NCBI GenBank assembly: GCA_916613615.1
Contig: OU744736.1
Coordinates: 53,263,600-53,327,599 of the forward strand
Reading direction: 5' to 3'
DNA: 64,000 nucleotides
Origin: Steromphala cineraria
Taxonomy: Eukaryota > Mollusca > Gastropoda > Trochida > Trochidae
The notes under the pieces are model-generated. The model did not search any database and was not told where the DNA came from. It saw only the letters and a list, made by a program, of their open reading frames with translations. Position numbers and translations under genes: made by a program. Below are positions 23,045-37,012 of this stretch, in pieces (position 1 is the stretch's first letter; each line of letters starts with the position of its first letter).

Positions 23045-23438
23045 CACTGGACAGTGACCCACAGAGTGAATATGTAAACCAATCATCAGATGATATTGAA
23101 TTAGCCTCCTCTGTCTAGGTCAAAGCTTTGAGCGACAGGAAGGCTAGCATTTGAGCTAATGGCCTTGACACTACTGAACTGGATGATTTGTTACTGGATA
23201 TAATAAAATTTGATGACATAAATTTCTTGTTTTTAATATTCTTCACAATGATATCTTAAATAATCAACTCAAATAATCATCTGAATCAGTGATGACTTCA
23301 ATTGTTGTATTGTTCGTAAAGATCAAAGGCGCCGTCCAGCCACAATTTGTGTAAGTAGAAAGGACATAAACGAGTTAAAATCGACATATTAGAAAAGTAA
23401 AAGGATAGCCATAACAATCATGTGTTTTGCAATAAGGT

Positions 23439-23503
23439 ATAGTTTTACCCTGAACTATTATCTCGCCGAAGGAATCTAATAGGATAGTTCAGGGCAAAAC
23501 TAT
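23439..23503. repeat. inverted repeat, 20-base arms
   Basis: ATAGTTTTACCCTGAACTAT at 23439-23458 faces ATAGTTCAGGGCAAAACTAT at 23484-23503. In unit C the left arm is present and the 44.35-kb foldback sequence starts at its end. Confidence 0.75.
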
Positions 23504-26500
23504 GCTTTATTTCAAAACTCATGATGGTAAAAGCGACTCTATTTTTTTAAATAAGACACCCTTAAGACTCTTAGTTCTATAGCAGGAGCATCGCATATGA
23601 TTGAATATGGAACAGGTAAAGTTAAATTGTGGCTTTGAAAGTCAGGAAAATGGTTAGAAAATTGCAAAGATTACTTACAACAATTTATGTCGAAGGTGAC
23701 CTTATTTCTAAAATAATATCTAAAATGCTGTCTCTGAAATATCCTGGGCGACCCAAATATCATAAATTTATTTTCTGTTTGCAATATAATCAAGACTGTA
23801 TATACATGTATCTTTAACATTTGACATTGCTTTGGTTGAAATGGTTTGTATTTTCACTGCAGTTAAAATATGACTTTCTACCGCTTTTACTTAGAATATA
23901 CATAATATTTTACTGCATAACCCCTTTTTTTCATTTTGAATTATGAAATAAACGAGTTTTTGACTTCTGTGTCGTGGAATGTTCTACTTAAAGAGTTAAT
24001 CAATTTGAAATCAGATCAGATACTTAATCTATGATCAAAGATTAGTTCTCCGCTGTTTTGTGAATTTGAATAAGAAAACAGAGAAGAAAGAATAGTCTTT
24101 GTCTTAACAAATACAAAAAAATTGATTAAAATTCCGAAAAAACAGTTCTAGTAATATTGTTGCCAAACAATTACTTCATGTAAAAAGTCAAGACAAGAGA
24201 AAATACAGAGTTGCTTCAAGAGCAATGTAATTGAGAAGCAGGTGGAAGGGTTTGTGTAATTGTCATCTCCAGAGCGGCTCTCATCTTCCCTCCAGTCATT
24301 GTTTAACAGAGGATTTGAATCTAAAACACATCCCTGTAATTGTTATCATTGAAACTGACCATTCCATTAAATCACATGGGAGGTACTACATAGATAAATT
24401 CACCCATGCGTCTTGTGATATTAGAGGTATCATCATATGTAAAGTCATAAATATCAGATACTTACTTACACTGTTGCTTTATTGATATTGAAACATCCTA
24501 TTGTATATTCTTCATGGTATGATATTTGTATATTTGTATTCGAGCAGTATTAATGAAAGCATGTGCTTGTTTATCTTTCTGGCTCCTTCTCCTATCTCAA
24601 CGTTAGATGTTTATGGACGAGTGAAGGTTTTTCTCTGTATATAAATACCATATATTCATTACATTTTTCATGAAATATGTTCGCAACAACTACTTGTGTG
24701 TGAAATATTAAAAACTTCAAATGATTTTTTTCCATGAAATTCTTTACTGACAAAATGATCAATGTCATCATTCAGTTTACTGATAAAACAATTTGAAACA
24801 TTTCTAAATAATCAATCAAGGTGGTCATCAGAAACATTGATGCTTTGATCATTACATGGTATGTTAAAAGTATAATTTTTATTTTATTTATTTTTGTTTT
24901 CAAAATGGAAAATGCTTGAGAGGCATTAGAAGCGAAGAAAAAGGATGAAATTAGATATTTTCATTAAAAGAAATAGCTAATCAGTTATAAGAAAATGCAG
25001 AAAGATAAAAATCAATCAAACGATACCAATAATTTACAGATTTTGTACTTTTGAAAGTATTTAAAACATATCTTCACATCATTGTCAAATAAAATGATTT
25101 TGAGGTATAAAACAATAACTTTCCAGAGAGCTGTTCAGACTTTTCAGAATGCTTCATTTGATCAACATCAGGAGTGATGTTTACATGTATATTCTTCAAT
25201 ACTTAGGAAAACGTAATTGAATACCAAACAGCATCTCTGCCTGAAATAAAGGCTATATATATCACTGTCGTCCATCCATTATCAGTTGAAACCAAACACT
25301 GCAACCACAATCAGTCCGCATTCAAATGAATGTAAATCTTGATCTTCCAGTAACTTCTTGAGAAATGATTACTCATTGGATAACACACACGGCATAGAGG
25401 TGTTGTGCAAATGATTAATGTGTTTTCAGTGTAGAGGAGATAACTGGAGATAATGTTTGCGAAACGGTTCAGATCTTTAACAGCTTTCTTGTCTTCTTAT
25501 CGTGACTTGGAATATGCCTGCTTGGTTTGACTGAATCGATATGGTTAATTGTAAATGATGATGTTACTCTCCGCTCTGTTACAATTCAATCTTTTGAATC
25601 GAAAACACGGGTTTTCAAGCCATGGAAAATCATGGGTGAAAGTATCAAGAACTGTAGTTGTTAAAATGCATAGTACTCATGTAAAATACTCAAGGTATGA
25701 TAGGAAAAAGCTTTTTCAGATAATAGTACGAATTGTCTTTTCATGAAAAATGACTTATGCAAACTATTAGTGAAGAATTGACAGATGGAAACTTCTTTTA
25801 TTTGAGTATATGATGTGTAAACCTATTATCACATTAACATCATATTTCAATTTGTTTTTTTCAAGCGTTTCCTACTTTATGTAAAATTTCATTTCAAAAC
25901 GTCACTTGTTTATATTAACTCGTTGACATTAATCAATTCCAAATAGGATAGAGACAAGTCTAATTTGACCTTGAGTAATTAGCTTGAGCCTTAATCAACT
26001 CTGACAAATACAATATCAAAATTACTTGCTTTTAAATTACACTGATCTAGTTCTCATGTAAATTGTCATAAAGTTGAGGTGGAAATGGTCTCAAGGGAGT
26101 TTATGTTAGAAACTTCAATCATCAGTAAATCGATGCAAGAAAATACTGGTTCATTTTAATACAATCAGATTCTACTTTAAATTGACCCCAATAGTAAAAT
26201 TGAGTCATTAAAATGAGTCTTTTCCATTTCTGTCAATCTTTGAAAAGAATATAAATAGTTTTCTTTAGAAATTGTTATCCAATTCTCACAGCAATAATTA
26301 TCAAAACGAAGCTAAAGACACCTCAAAGGATTACTCAAAATGCACATTATGTCATTATTCGATTGATGCTATAAGATATGGGTTTGATTTAATAATGTGA
26401 ACTCCATCTAAGGGAAATTAGTTTAAGACTTGCCACTCAGAATCCTGTGCTAACAAGATACATCTACAGGGGAATAATCTGCTTACAAAAAATATTTTAT

Positions 26501-28358
26501 TAAGATTACAAGGCAACTAACTGTGTACTTTATATGAGCAACAGTGAGAGACATTTACAGTATCGATTAATTAATCGTTTGTAATTATCAAAGCTCACCT
26601 ATGTCGGCAACTTTCAAGTCAATTTCCCAGTCTTTTGCATCTCGATGGTAGAGATTAATGTTGTTGATAGTGTTGCTAATTACATTATGTCATGTTCATT
26701 ACAGATATCTAACGTTGAATAAGATGCGGTAAGGTTCAGATAAAGATTCAGTTCTTAGAGAAGAGAGCTGAGTATGATATCCAAGTGATAAGTATCCATG
26801 TGAAGACATCGACCGCTTCTGCTTTCTGAGTAACCAAACTGTATTCACTCTTATTATATCTATATCTGTATAAGAGGTCTCCGTTTCGTCAAAATTTAGA
26901 TCAACAGGTTTTATATTAGGTCATCATGTATGACAAAATATAAAAATATAAAACTGTTGATATAAATTTATTTAGACAAAGTATAAACTATGTCAAAACT
27001 GAGATGCGTCACGGATATCTTGGTAACATAATATGAACATTATTAAACGTGTCTCTGATACTTTTTTTTCAATTAATCCTTAAAACATATTTTAAATGAT
27101 AATTTTTTTAAACCTAACAAAACAAGTCCGTATGAAACTTGTCTTTTTTCGATAACATTAGAAAAAATATATCATTTTGCTGATAAAGTAATCTCACCTG
27201 CTTAGGTATAAGGTAATTAGGATTGTGAAGTAAAAACATGGAAAAAGATGGAATTTAATCCACAGATCCTCAGTCTTGAGGTTTTGGCAGACTTACAAGT
27301 GACAGGCAAATCAATAGCTCATAATTTTTTAATGAAACCTTATAGATGAGAAATGTTTTTGATTAAATGAAAAAACAAACTAAGCAGCATTTAAACAAAC
27401 AAATTTGTGAAGTGAGGTTATTGCTACACTATTTTGCAAATGCAATTTCAGAATGTTAGGTGGCGGAAAAGTTATCTAGTTATTTAAATAGTGATTCAAC
27501 GAATCTGTCAATATAGTAATGATAGTGTTACCAAAATACTGCTATATAAAAGTTTGAAATAATAACTCGAAACATTGAGTTCTACAATATACAAGAAGAA
27601 CATTTTTATCAACATCAAGATATATAACCATAGCAAAAGCTCTGAGCATTGAAACATAAATCTATTTACAAGCATTTTCTCAGAAAGGATTTTCTGGCAA
27701 ATATTCTGCGGGGGATGTTCTCCAAAAGATGAAGACCATGGAAAAAGCAATGATGTCTACTGATGACCCGGATGAAGGATGAGGCCAGTCAAAACTTTTG
27801 TCATGTAGATGTGCTTATTCTAGCCATTACACATTGAGCTAGGAATCAGATACCTATGAGACCTAATTTGCACTATCTCTATCTGTCAGCAGCTGACAGT
27901 TTCTATATCTCATGAATTTCAATTTTGGAATTTCCGTTTTTAAGAAAAATATTTTTTCCTTTTTTAAAAAATAGCAAATTTATTATATATAGGATAATTT
28001 CCAATTAGGTATTTATAGATCCCTTATAAGAAAAGGTTGTGCTTTGATTGTCCCACAAATAATATTCTTTTGACTTCTGAAATGATTGAGTAGCGGCATA
28101 TTGTTTCGAACATACAACATGAAATGAAATAATCTTACATATATTTCTTGTATAGTCCTACGGAAACGTTAGTTCCTTTCTGCCTTATCAAGATATAAAG
28201 ATAATTGGAAGAGGAACATGAAATCAATTCGTTTATATTAATTTAATTGATTAAGCAAGAATAAGTACTCTATGGGAACATTGACACTGAGGATCTATTT
28301 AATAAACATTAAGATACTTAACACAGTTCATTGAAAACAGACACTATTCTTAATAAAA

Positions 28359-28685
28359 AGGGGCAGTAGCATGTTTTTTGATAATTTGATATTTATTTTA
28401 TTCAGTGATGATTGTAGGTTAATGCTAAATGTATTATTTTGATAGTGTCAAAAATGTCCTAACACAAACCAATTATCAATAGTCAATTGGCGGCCATTTT
28501 GTGTGAACACCTTTTATTCATGTTGTGTAAGAAAAAGGATTCGCATGGCTAAACTCAACATTATATATTTGAATTATTACTGCTCCATTTAGTTTAAATG
28601 TATGGTCTTTCAATTGGAACTATTAATTTTCATTTTCCTGACATCACCTTATATTCCCCCGAAAAATATTCTACTGCCCCTTTAA
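28359..28685 (-). mobile_element. TTAA MITE, copy 5 (unit B)
   Basis: The element spans 28359-28681 (323 bp) with TTAA at 28682-28685. It is orthologous to copy 3, having the same flanks and the same degenerate left target, so it was inherited through the A/B duplication. Confidence 0.88.
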
Positions 28686-28969
28686 AGATATTTCTGCCTG
28701 TCTAAATTAGTGTTCAAATCACATGGTTTATGATATCAAAACCTATTTAAGAATTAATTTCGTTATAAATATTTGTTACGGTATTTAAATGCTCTCAATG
28801 AAAATATACAACCAAAACAAGTGTTGTACCCCTAACTAAAGAATATATTTATGTAGGTCTTATAAATCATATTTGTAGCATTAAACAACCGAAGCATTCT
28901 TTTAATCATCATTGCAGTGAAACTCACCTTTATAAAATGAAATATTCACTTAACACAAGTTCACAGTAG

Positions 28970-29437
28970 TCCCTGATGAATCATAAGACGAATCTGGGCC
29001 AGTTTATGTTCAATGGAATCATGAACGCAGAAGGTGAATCCTACAATGTATTTGATGTCTTTCCATTGGGACTGTCTGCTCTGTAGCCCTGTCTAAAGCA
29101 ACGTGCATACAGTTATAGCAACGACGAGGTTCATATTGTGGCAACATATTCATCTGATATTCCTGAAATTGTATTAGGTAAGATTGTCAGAGCTCATCAA
29201 TAAATCTTTCTTACTGCTATTCGCAAATTTTTATACTGGACAGCAAGAGATTGATGCAGTTATTGAAATAATGCTTTATAAAGCAATGCTTTTTTGTTAA
29301 AATTTAAGTTCATCTTACCCGATGAAAGAATTGCAAAGCAGATATGTAAATCTGTCTTACCATACATTCAGGAATTGATGCAATTGTTGACTCTTACTTT
29401 AAAATGTCCAGAACATTGTGGAAAGCCATTCATCTGA
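28970..29437 (+). pseudogene. decayed two-exon gene fragment (unit B copy)
   Basis: The candidate exons are 28970-29177 and 29248-29437, with the same GTAAGA donor as in unit A. Exon one has a TAG at 29084-29086 where A has TCG. Exon two has the same frameshift as A. The fragment therefore cannot encode the protein here. Confidence 0.35.
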
Positions 29438-29494
29438 GTAAAATGAGCTAACCAAGCAGATGAATCAATCTGTCCTTCTGTCCTAAACTTAAAA

Positions 29495-29735
29495 GGAGTT
29501 TGTACCTGCCATCATTGTTTAATTCACATACTGATAACACAGACTTATATTTCGTTCCACCAAATCACCCTTACTACAATTTAGAATATCTGTGTTTGCA
29601 TTTCATGCTCTCGTATCAAGAAGAGACTTATATTGTAAAGCATGTTGTATATATTGTAAATATTATTGTTTATGTATTTATAGTATATGGGCCTATGGCC
29701 TACGTGCAGAAATAAACTGATTCTGATTCTGAAGT
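29495..29735 (+). repeat. retroelement-like 3' tail (unit B)
   Basis: This is the paralogue of 18361-18600, nearly identical, with the same hairpin, AATAAA and TTCTGA run. No MITE precedes it. Confidence 0.4.
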
Positions 29736-30196
29736 TATTGTTATCGCGGGTAAACCTTCTTCCGTGGGTGTCACAGGGCAATTCTTTAGAATTACCCAGG
29801 GACACAGTTCATTCTAATGATCAATTTTATACAATTTTCATTACTTCTCTATATTCCTAAACAAACAAAGTGACTTTTGAAATTGTAACAAATTAGAAAT
29901 TCGAGTTTTCTAGTATTCCTGCTTGAGGTACCGAAGTTTCATGCCAGTTCTTGTTCATTCTGTTGTGACATATCTGTTATTCAAATATACAAATATATCT
30001 ATATTTCTATTCAATTCTAAAATCTCATGCAGGAATATATTGCTATCCCCTACGTGAACGACATGCTGGTAAGCAGGCAGCTGTCTAATATTTTATATGC
30101 TCTTCAGTGATTAAGATTTTTTTCCGAAATTGTCGGTCTTTCCATTGCTTAATATGACAGATTTAAGCCTTTCCCTCGGTTTTGGTTTTAAAATGA

Positions 30197-30456
30197 AACA
30201 TTCTGGGTCCAAAAAGCCCTCCTACATGATATTCTTATTCAACTTATAAACATTCTGGGTCCAAGAAGCCCTCCTACATGACAATCCTATTCGACTTATA
30301 AACATTCTGGGTCCAAGAAGCCCTCCTACATGATATACTTATTCGACTTATAAACATTATGGGTCCAAGAAGCCCTCCTACATGATAATCCTATTCGACT
30401 TATAAACATTCTGGGTCCAAGAAGCCCTCCTATATGATATTCTAATTCAACTAATA
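30197..30456 (+). repeat. 52-bp minisatellite, five copies (unit B)
   Basis: The word TTCTGGGTCC (one copy TTATGGGTCC) starts at 30201, 30253, 30305, 30357 and 30409, an exact 52-base period. Confidence 0.92.
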
Positions 30457-30695
30457 AACACGTTAATGCTGTTTAATCTCATACACCAGAAGAAGAATAC
30501 CACTGACAATATAGATCGCAGAACATTCCTTCTTACATAGAAAAGCTTTTAACCATAGTCGAAGGATTTGAAATTTACTTAGTGTCTTCTCTGTTACGCC
30601 TACATAACTTTCCGCTGAACGTATATGAATACTCCTGTGCTATAAAATGTTCGTTTAGATTAATAACATGCATATTCATTTGCTTGAAAGTATGT

Positions 30696-31059
30696 TTAAA
30701 GGGGCAGTAGCACGGTTTTAGGGGGCATATAAGGTGATGTCAGAAAAATGAAAATAAATGATTCCAATCTAAAGACAATGTATTAAAACTAAACGAAGCC
30801 GTAAAAAAACAACTATATAATGTAAAGTTCAGCCATGCGATTCCTTTTCTTACACAAAATGAATTAAAGGTGTTCACACAAAAATGGCTGCCACTGGATT
30901 TTATGTGAATCTTCATGATTTGTTCTCTGACTATGGATGATTGGTTTGAGTAATGAGTTTTTTGACACTATCAAAGTTATACATTTAGCATTCACTTACA
31001 ATTATCAGTGAAAATTTGAAGATATAAAATTGTCAAAAAACGTGCTACTGCCCCTTTAA
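30696..31059 (+). mobile_element. TTAA MITE, copy 6 (unit B only)
   Basis: The element spans 30700-31055 (356 bp) with perfect TTAA at 30696-30699 and 31056-31059. Units A (19409-19412) and C (40797-40800) have a single TTAA at this point with the flanks directly joined. Confidence 0.95.
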
Positions 31060-33868
31060 CCCAAAGCTACTTTTTAACAAAATAGGCTCAACAAGTGTCA
31101 ACGGCAATAATTAAGTTCATAATTCCGGAGGGATAGATAAAAATCAATCATATGAGTCTTTAGCAATGACACGAATTCCCTGTAGACGATTTAAAATACG
31201 TCGTCTAAAATAGACACTTTATTATCTAACGCCATGCTATAATGTTGTCATTGTATTCAGAAGAAGGATTATTTGGTAATATGTTGTCTTTTTCTTGCTG
31301 ATAACAATTTCTCTGAAATATGATGTTATCATTTGGTAAACATTATTCTATTAATATTTGATTCGAGAGTCAAAGTATCACTTGCCATAGATGAGGATGT
31401 TGAAAATGCTAGTTTTTGCGTCTTAATGTTCTTACTAGATCATATACATGTACAATTAGTCGAAGGAAATGTGCTCATCCAACAGCTATTCCTTCCAAAG
31501 AACGTCAATAGATCAATTCAATTTCACTTGTGTTCGACTTTATAAAATATTTCTTTTTATCTGTGACCTTTTGTGTATAAAATTGTACCAAGTAAAGTGT
31601 TATGATAAGCAAAACTAAAGTCACTGATGTTTTGTATAGCTATTGACACATCTAATCTAAAACATACGTCAATCTTTTAAAACGAGGAAATCAATACAAT
31701 TTCGTTACAATGGATGAAAACAAGAAATAAGCTACATATTACGGACAGATAGAACGTAAACTTTGAACTAATCAGTCAAGTTGATGAAATCGCACAAAAT
31801 ACTTTATATTGTGTAAATAAAAACTCGCACTCAAAAGCTGCCTTCAATAGTCATGTTTCAAGGAGATAATCTTAATATCGATAAGAACATTGGAGCTGGA
31901 GTAGACATTATTTTACATCATTGTAAGGCAATGAAATAAAGATGTAAACATATCTGAAATGTCAAAAACGTCTTATGAAAAACACCAGTATTTGTAGACA
32001 AAGTTACCAGAACCCTTATTTGATTGTTGTGATAGCATGTGAGATGTCATTGGAGCAAAGGAGGCACCTTGTTTCTGTTTTCAACTATCAGGGGTGTTTT
32101 TCTGCCGTTTCTCATAACCGGAAAATGACATGATTTGTATGTTACATATTGCTGTTCGAGAATCCTAAATGGAACATACTGAACGAACTTCTATCTAATA
32201 CATAGAGATTATTGCCCGAGGAATTATGTCATTTGACCACCACGAAACGAGAGTAAATTTGTGTATTACCCAAGTGAGAGCGAAGGTTATACACAAATTT
32301 GCAAGAGTTTTGTAAAAAGTTATAAGAAACACTTCCTCCGGTAATGATTTCTTTAATATCGATTCTATCAAATTTTACCATCTCAGAAATATCCAAGAAA
32401 CAGGCCGCTTATCTTGCGTCGGCAGCTACAGTGACAAAACGAAGGATGATGTGATGACGTCACAGGCGAAAAAATACCTGAAAAACCCAGAAACTCGCAC
32501 TAAAACAATCGTTGCTAGTCAAAAGTGAAGTGTACATCTGTGAAATGAAAATATGTCAATACTAATTTTTTTAATGAAATGAGTTAATGATGTTGTATGA
32601 AGCAAGGTAAATAAAAATACTATAAAATGGAAATAAATCAATTTCATCCGTCCTGACTGTACCATTAGCGAAAGACATGAAATGAGAGTTGTCATTGATT
32701 ATCATCTTGATTTCAATGTTTTTTATATTTTTGTTATATGTCTAAGATTGTTCTTAGCTTAAGTACATTTGTCATTACAATTAACACATATCCTTTAATG
32801 CTTTCAAATGTATCAAACCATTTTCCAGGCATGACAAATTGTGTATTCCAGTGTACTGAAGCAACTGACAATACGCCTGATGTAAAACGAATAGGTTACT
32901 GTATCACTTGCAAATTATCGCACCAGTCTAGTCACAGTACTGGTGTATTCCAAGTCACGATTTGAAGATAGCGAAGTTGTAGGACGATCTTCACAGTTTC
33001 ACAAAAAGCATCTCGAGTCATTAGATTCTTGCTGGAAACACATAAATCACTTCAGCACTGGCACAACGCCTCTAATGCCGTGTGTGGTGTCCAATCGGTA
33101 ATCATTTCTCAAACACTGACTGGAAGATCAAGATTTACATTCATTTGAATGCGGACTGATTGTGGTTGCAGTGTTTGGTTTCAACTGATAATGGATGGAC
33201 GACATTGATGTATATAGTCTCTATTTCAGGCAGATATCCTGTAAGGTAGCAAAGCTAGGCGGTTACTCAGTCTTGAAGGCAAACAAATCAAAGCTAGGCG
33301 GTTACTCAGTCTTGAAGGCAAACAAATCAGATAAATCACTTGAATTATTTGTATGAAGTCCCGAGAAGGTTATTCCTTTGAATTTACTCAGTATGACGAA
33401 AATTATTATAATATTAAATAATCTAAAATACTAGCTGACCTTATGTCCTTTATTCCTTTCTCTATCTCAATGTTCTCTATGTAACTCTGTTGTAGTTTTT
33501 CAACTAGTCCATTCAACCTGTCTCTTCCAACGACAATCTCAAGGTTGGTTATTTGACATGTTTTTCGAAGCAAACAAAGTGTTATTTGCTGGTCGTCAGA
33601 ATCTTACAGGAAATCATGAACCAATTCGTTATTACACTTTATAGATAATAATACAATAATTCAAATAGATAACCTTACTGCATATTTTAAAAAATTTATA
33701 CCGGTTATTTTTAGTCATTTTTTCTTTTTATATGTATATATTTAATGTATATCTTATCTGTAATATTTTAGTACATGTATACTTTGTTTTATTGTCTCTC
33801 GTAAGTCGCTGAGCAACTGGTCGTTTCATATTTTATAATCATGTAACGAGTGAGACATTAATAAAATT

Positions 33869-33892
33869 ATCTGTCTGTCTGTCTGTCTGTCT
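33869..33892 (+). repeat. GTCT microsatellite (unit B)
   Basis: About six tetramers follow ATAAAATTAT. It is the longest of the three paralogous tracts. Confidence 0.6.
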
Positions 33893-35701
33893 ACACTGGA
33901 CAGTGACCCATAGAGTGAGTATGTAAACCAATCATCAGACTATATTGAATTAGCCTCCTCTGTCTAGGTCAAAGCTTTGTTTTCGAGCGGTATTAATAAA
34001 AGAATTTGCTTGTTTCTCTTTCTGGCTCTTCTCTTGTGGGCAGAGAATATGTTTAAAAAATCTTCATCGAAATCATTGACTAAATGACACTTTGAGTTCC
34101 TTACAGTATTTTATTCATCTTTGAAATACTAATTATAATGATACCCATTCACAAATATCACGTATTCATTAAAATGTTTAATTCATGTTAAATACAGAAA
34201 AATCAATAGATTTCATTGATCAACGCCAAACTCATACATATACATGGATGAGTGTTGAAGCAATCATCACCAACACCAGATGAATTATCTTATTTATGTC
34301 ATTGGTTTAAATAATCAAATATCGACATTGTCCAACTTTCATTCAGATCTAATGCCATAACAATGTCATTCTTCTAAACACATTAGAACGTACTGGATAC
34401 CTTCATAAAAAAACAATGCATCTTGCAAAAATGACATAATTCATTAGTATAGCGTATGCCACTGCAACAACTTTTAAGTATCAATGTTAAACGTTAACCT
34501 GGCGTCTTGTCTTATCAAAATAGAAATAGATGCAACAAAATGTGTTCTGTTGTTCAAAGCAAGACAAATGTACAAGACAAATATTATAGGTTAAGGCATA
34601 CGTGACCCCACACCTCGTAAAACGTCACACCTCATAAATCGACACAGAATGTATTGACAACAAATATGATATATAGGATTCGAGCACATTGACTCTATCT
34701 CAAATTTGATTTGACTCTTCAAACAATGACGTCAATTTATATGTACCATCCGAGTTAGACGTTTGATTGATGATTGGCAACGTTGGTCCATTGATGAATC
34801 AAAGTTTTGCTACAATATGTCCCCTTTTTATAAACATTCATCAAATTCATATTTATTCAAAGATATGTTAGCTCATATAAACAACTTCTTGTGTATGAAA
34901 TATTAAAAACTTCAAATGAATTTTTTCATGAATTCTTTAGCAGTAAAATGATGAATGCCATTAATTCATTTCACTGAAATTTTTTAGACATTTCTAAATA
35001 ATTAATCAAGGTGGTCACCAGAAACATTGGTACTTTGATAAAAAATGGCATGTTAAAGGGATAAATGTTTATAGGTTTGGTCTATGTGTGATATTATTTT
35101 TAGTTTATTTATTTTTTCATTTTAACTATAGTACTGATCCAGCCTACTTTGTATAAGACTTGTAATTGGTTTTAACAGCAGTGTTTTCATTATAAACATT
35201 AGAAAGTGGAAAAAAATGAGAGGCGTTAGAAAAAGAAAAAAGGAAGAAACTAGGGATTAATTTAAAGAAATAGCTATAGATTTCAGAGAAACATATCTTC
35301 ACATCATTGTCAAATAAAATGATTATGAGGTATAAAACAATAACTTCCCAGAGAGCCGTTCTCAGATGCTTCATTTGATCAACGTCAGGAGTAATGTTTA
35401 CATGTATATTCTGCAATAAGTGCGCAACAAGAAATAAGATATCAAACAGGATCTCTGCCTGAAATAGAGGCTATATACATCAGTGTCGTCCATCCATTAT
35501 CATTTGAAACCAAACACTGCAACCACAATCAGTTCGCATTCAAATGGATGTAAATCTTGATCTTCGAGTAACTGCTTTACTCATTGGATAGTACACACCG
35601 CATGGATGTGTTGTGTCAATGATGAATGTGTTTTCAGTGTAGAGGAGATAACTGGAAATAATGCTTGCGAAACGGTTCATATATTTAACAGCTTTCTTGT
35701 C

Positions 35702-36650
35702 TTCCTATCGTGGAATATGCCTGACTGGTTTTACTGAATTGATGTGGTTAATTGCAAATGATAATATTACTCTACGCTCTGTTACAATTCATTATTTGGA
35801 TTCGAAAACACGATTTTCCATGCAAAGTCTTATTGCAATCAATACAGTTGTTTAAAGTGAAATACTCAAGGTACGACAGACAAAAGCTAATTCAGTCAAC
35901 AGTACAAATTGTCTTTTCATGAAAGGTGACATAATGAAATATTTGTGAAGATTTGACAGATGAAAACATCTCATATCGGAGTATATGATGTTCTAGTGTA
36001 AACACACCTAATCATCTCCGTCTTATTTTAAGTCTTTATAATGCCAAGAATGAATGAATGAATGAATGAAAATTCATAAGTTTATTATTCAAACAGTTCT
36101 TCCGTATGTCAAAGTTTATTTCATGTCAAAACATCACTTTGTTATAATGATACCCCGTTGACATTGAACATTATCTTCAAATCGTGACTTGGAATATTCC
36201 TGACTGGTTTGACTGAATCGATGTGGTTAATTGCAAATGATGATGTTACTCTCCGCTCTGTTACAATTTATTCTTTGGATTCGAAAACACGATTTTCCAT
36301 GATATGGAAAATCATTGGTTTAAGTCTTATTACAAGAACTGCAGTTGTTTAAAATACATATTACTCATGTGAAATACTCAAGGTACGATAGACAAAGTTA
36401 TTTCAGTCAACAGTACAAATTGTGTTTTCATGAAAGGTGACATAATGAAACAATAAGTAAAGAATTGACAGATGAAAACTTCTTATTGTAGTGTAAACCT
36501 ATTATCACATTATTAACATCTTATTTTAAGTTTTTTCAATACCAAGAGTGAATGAATGAATGAAAAAAAAGTTTATTTTTCAAACATTTCCTACCTTATG
36601 TAAAATTTCATTCCAAAACGTCACTTTTTTATAACCTGTTGACATTGAGC
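35702..36650. repeat. tandem duplication of about 480 bases (unit C)
   Basis: The block starting at GGAATAT.CCTGACTGGTTT occurs at about 35711 and 36191. Each copy carries a short GAAT microsatellite (36048-36070 and 36550-36565). Units A and B have one copy and no GAAT tract. Confidence 0.75.
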
Positions 36651-37012
36651 AATTCAAAGTAGGATGGAGAGAAGTCTAATTTGACCTTGAGTAATCAGCT
36701 AGAGCCTTAATCAACTCTGACAGATGCAATATCAACATTACTTGCTTTTAAATTACTTAGACCTCTTTCTCATGTAAATTGTCATAAAGTTGAGGTGGAA
36801 ATGGTCTCAAGGGAGTTTTGTTTAGACAATTCCATCATCTGTCAATCTGTGAAAGGAAATTGCCGATCATGGTTCATTTTAATACACTCAGCCTCTTCTT
36901 TAAACTGACCCCAATAGTAAAATTGAGTCTTTAAAATGAGTCTTTTCCATTTCTGACAATCTCTGGAAAGAATCTAAATAATTTTCGTTAGAAATTGTTA
37001 TCCAATTCTCAC

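Larger units (their letters stand above)
12598..24590 (+). repeat. array unit A
   Basis: This is the first complete unit. Landmarks in order: the start block GAGCACATTGACTC (shared with C), left TIR, MITE 3, gene fragment, MITE 4, retroelement-like tail, 52-bp minisatellite, right TIR, GTCT microsatellite, and a tail ending CTGGCTCCTTCT. It is very close to unit B (only one or two differences over 216 bases at 18365) and more distant from C. Relative to B it has about 200 extra bases near 14590-14790 and about 190 near 15270-15465. No convincing intact gene is present. Confidence 0.85.
25222..33248. repeat. large non-coding segment with inverted ends (unit B)
   Basis: The left end is 25222-25515 and the right end 32947-33248, 8.0 kb in all. 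It holds the same ends as unit A with small changes (for example CAGCATCTC for CAGGATCTC). A 39-base local duplication (33250-33288 and 33289-33327) lies immediately outside the right end. Confidence 0.7.
24598..34611 (+). repeat. array unit B
   Basis: Homology to unit A begins at CAACGTTAGATG (24598; A 12707), after about seven filler bases that follow A's end. Order matches A. B lacks the segment matching A from about 23132 to 24530: at 33976 CAAAGCTTTG joins directly to TTTTCGAGCGGTATTAAT, a deletion with short microhomology. It then carries one diverged copy of the 400-base repeat and the end block 34499-34611. Confidence 0.85.

Noticed and set aside
32738..32965. 75-codon Cys-containing frame in unit B ending in the right inverted repeat
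   Set aside because: A and C have an in-frame TGA at the position of TGT, and the end is repeat sequence.
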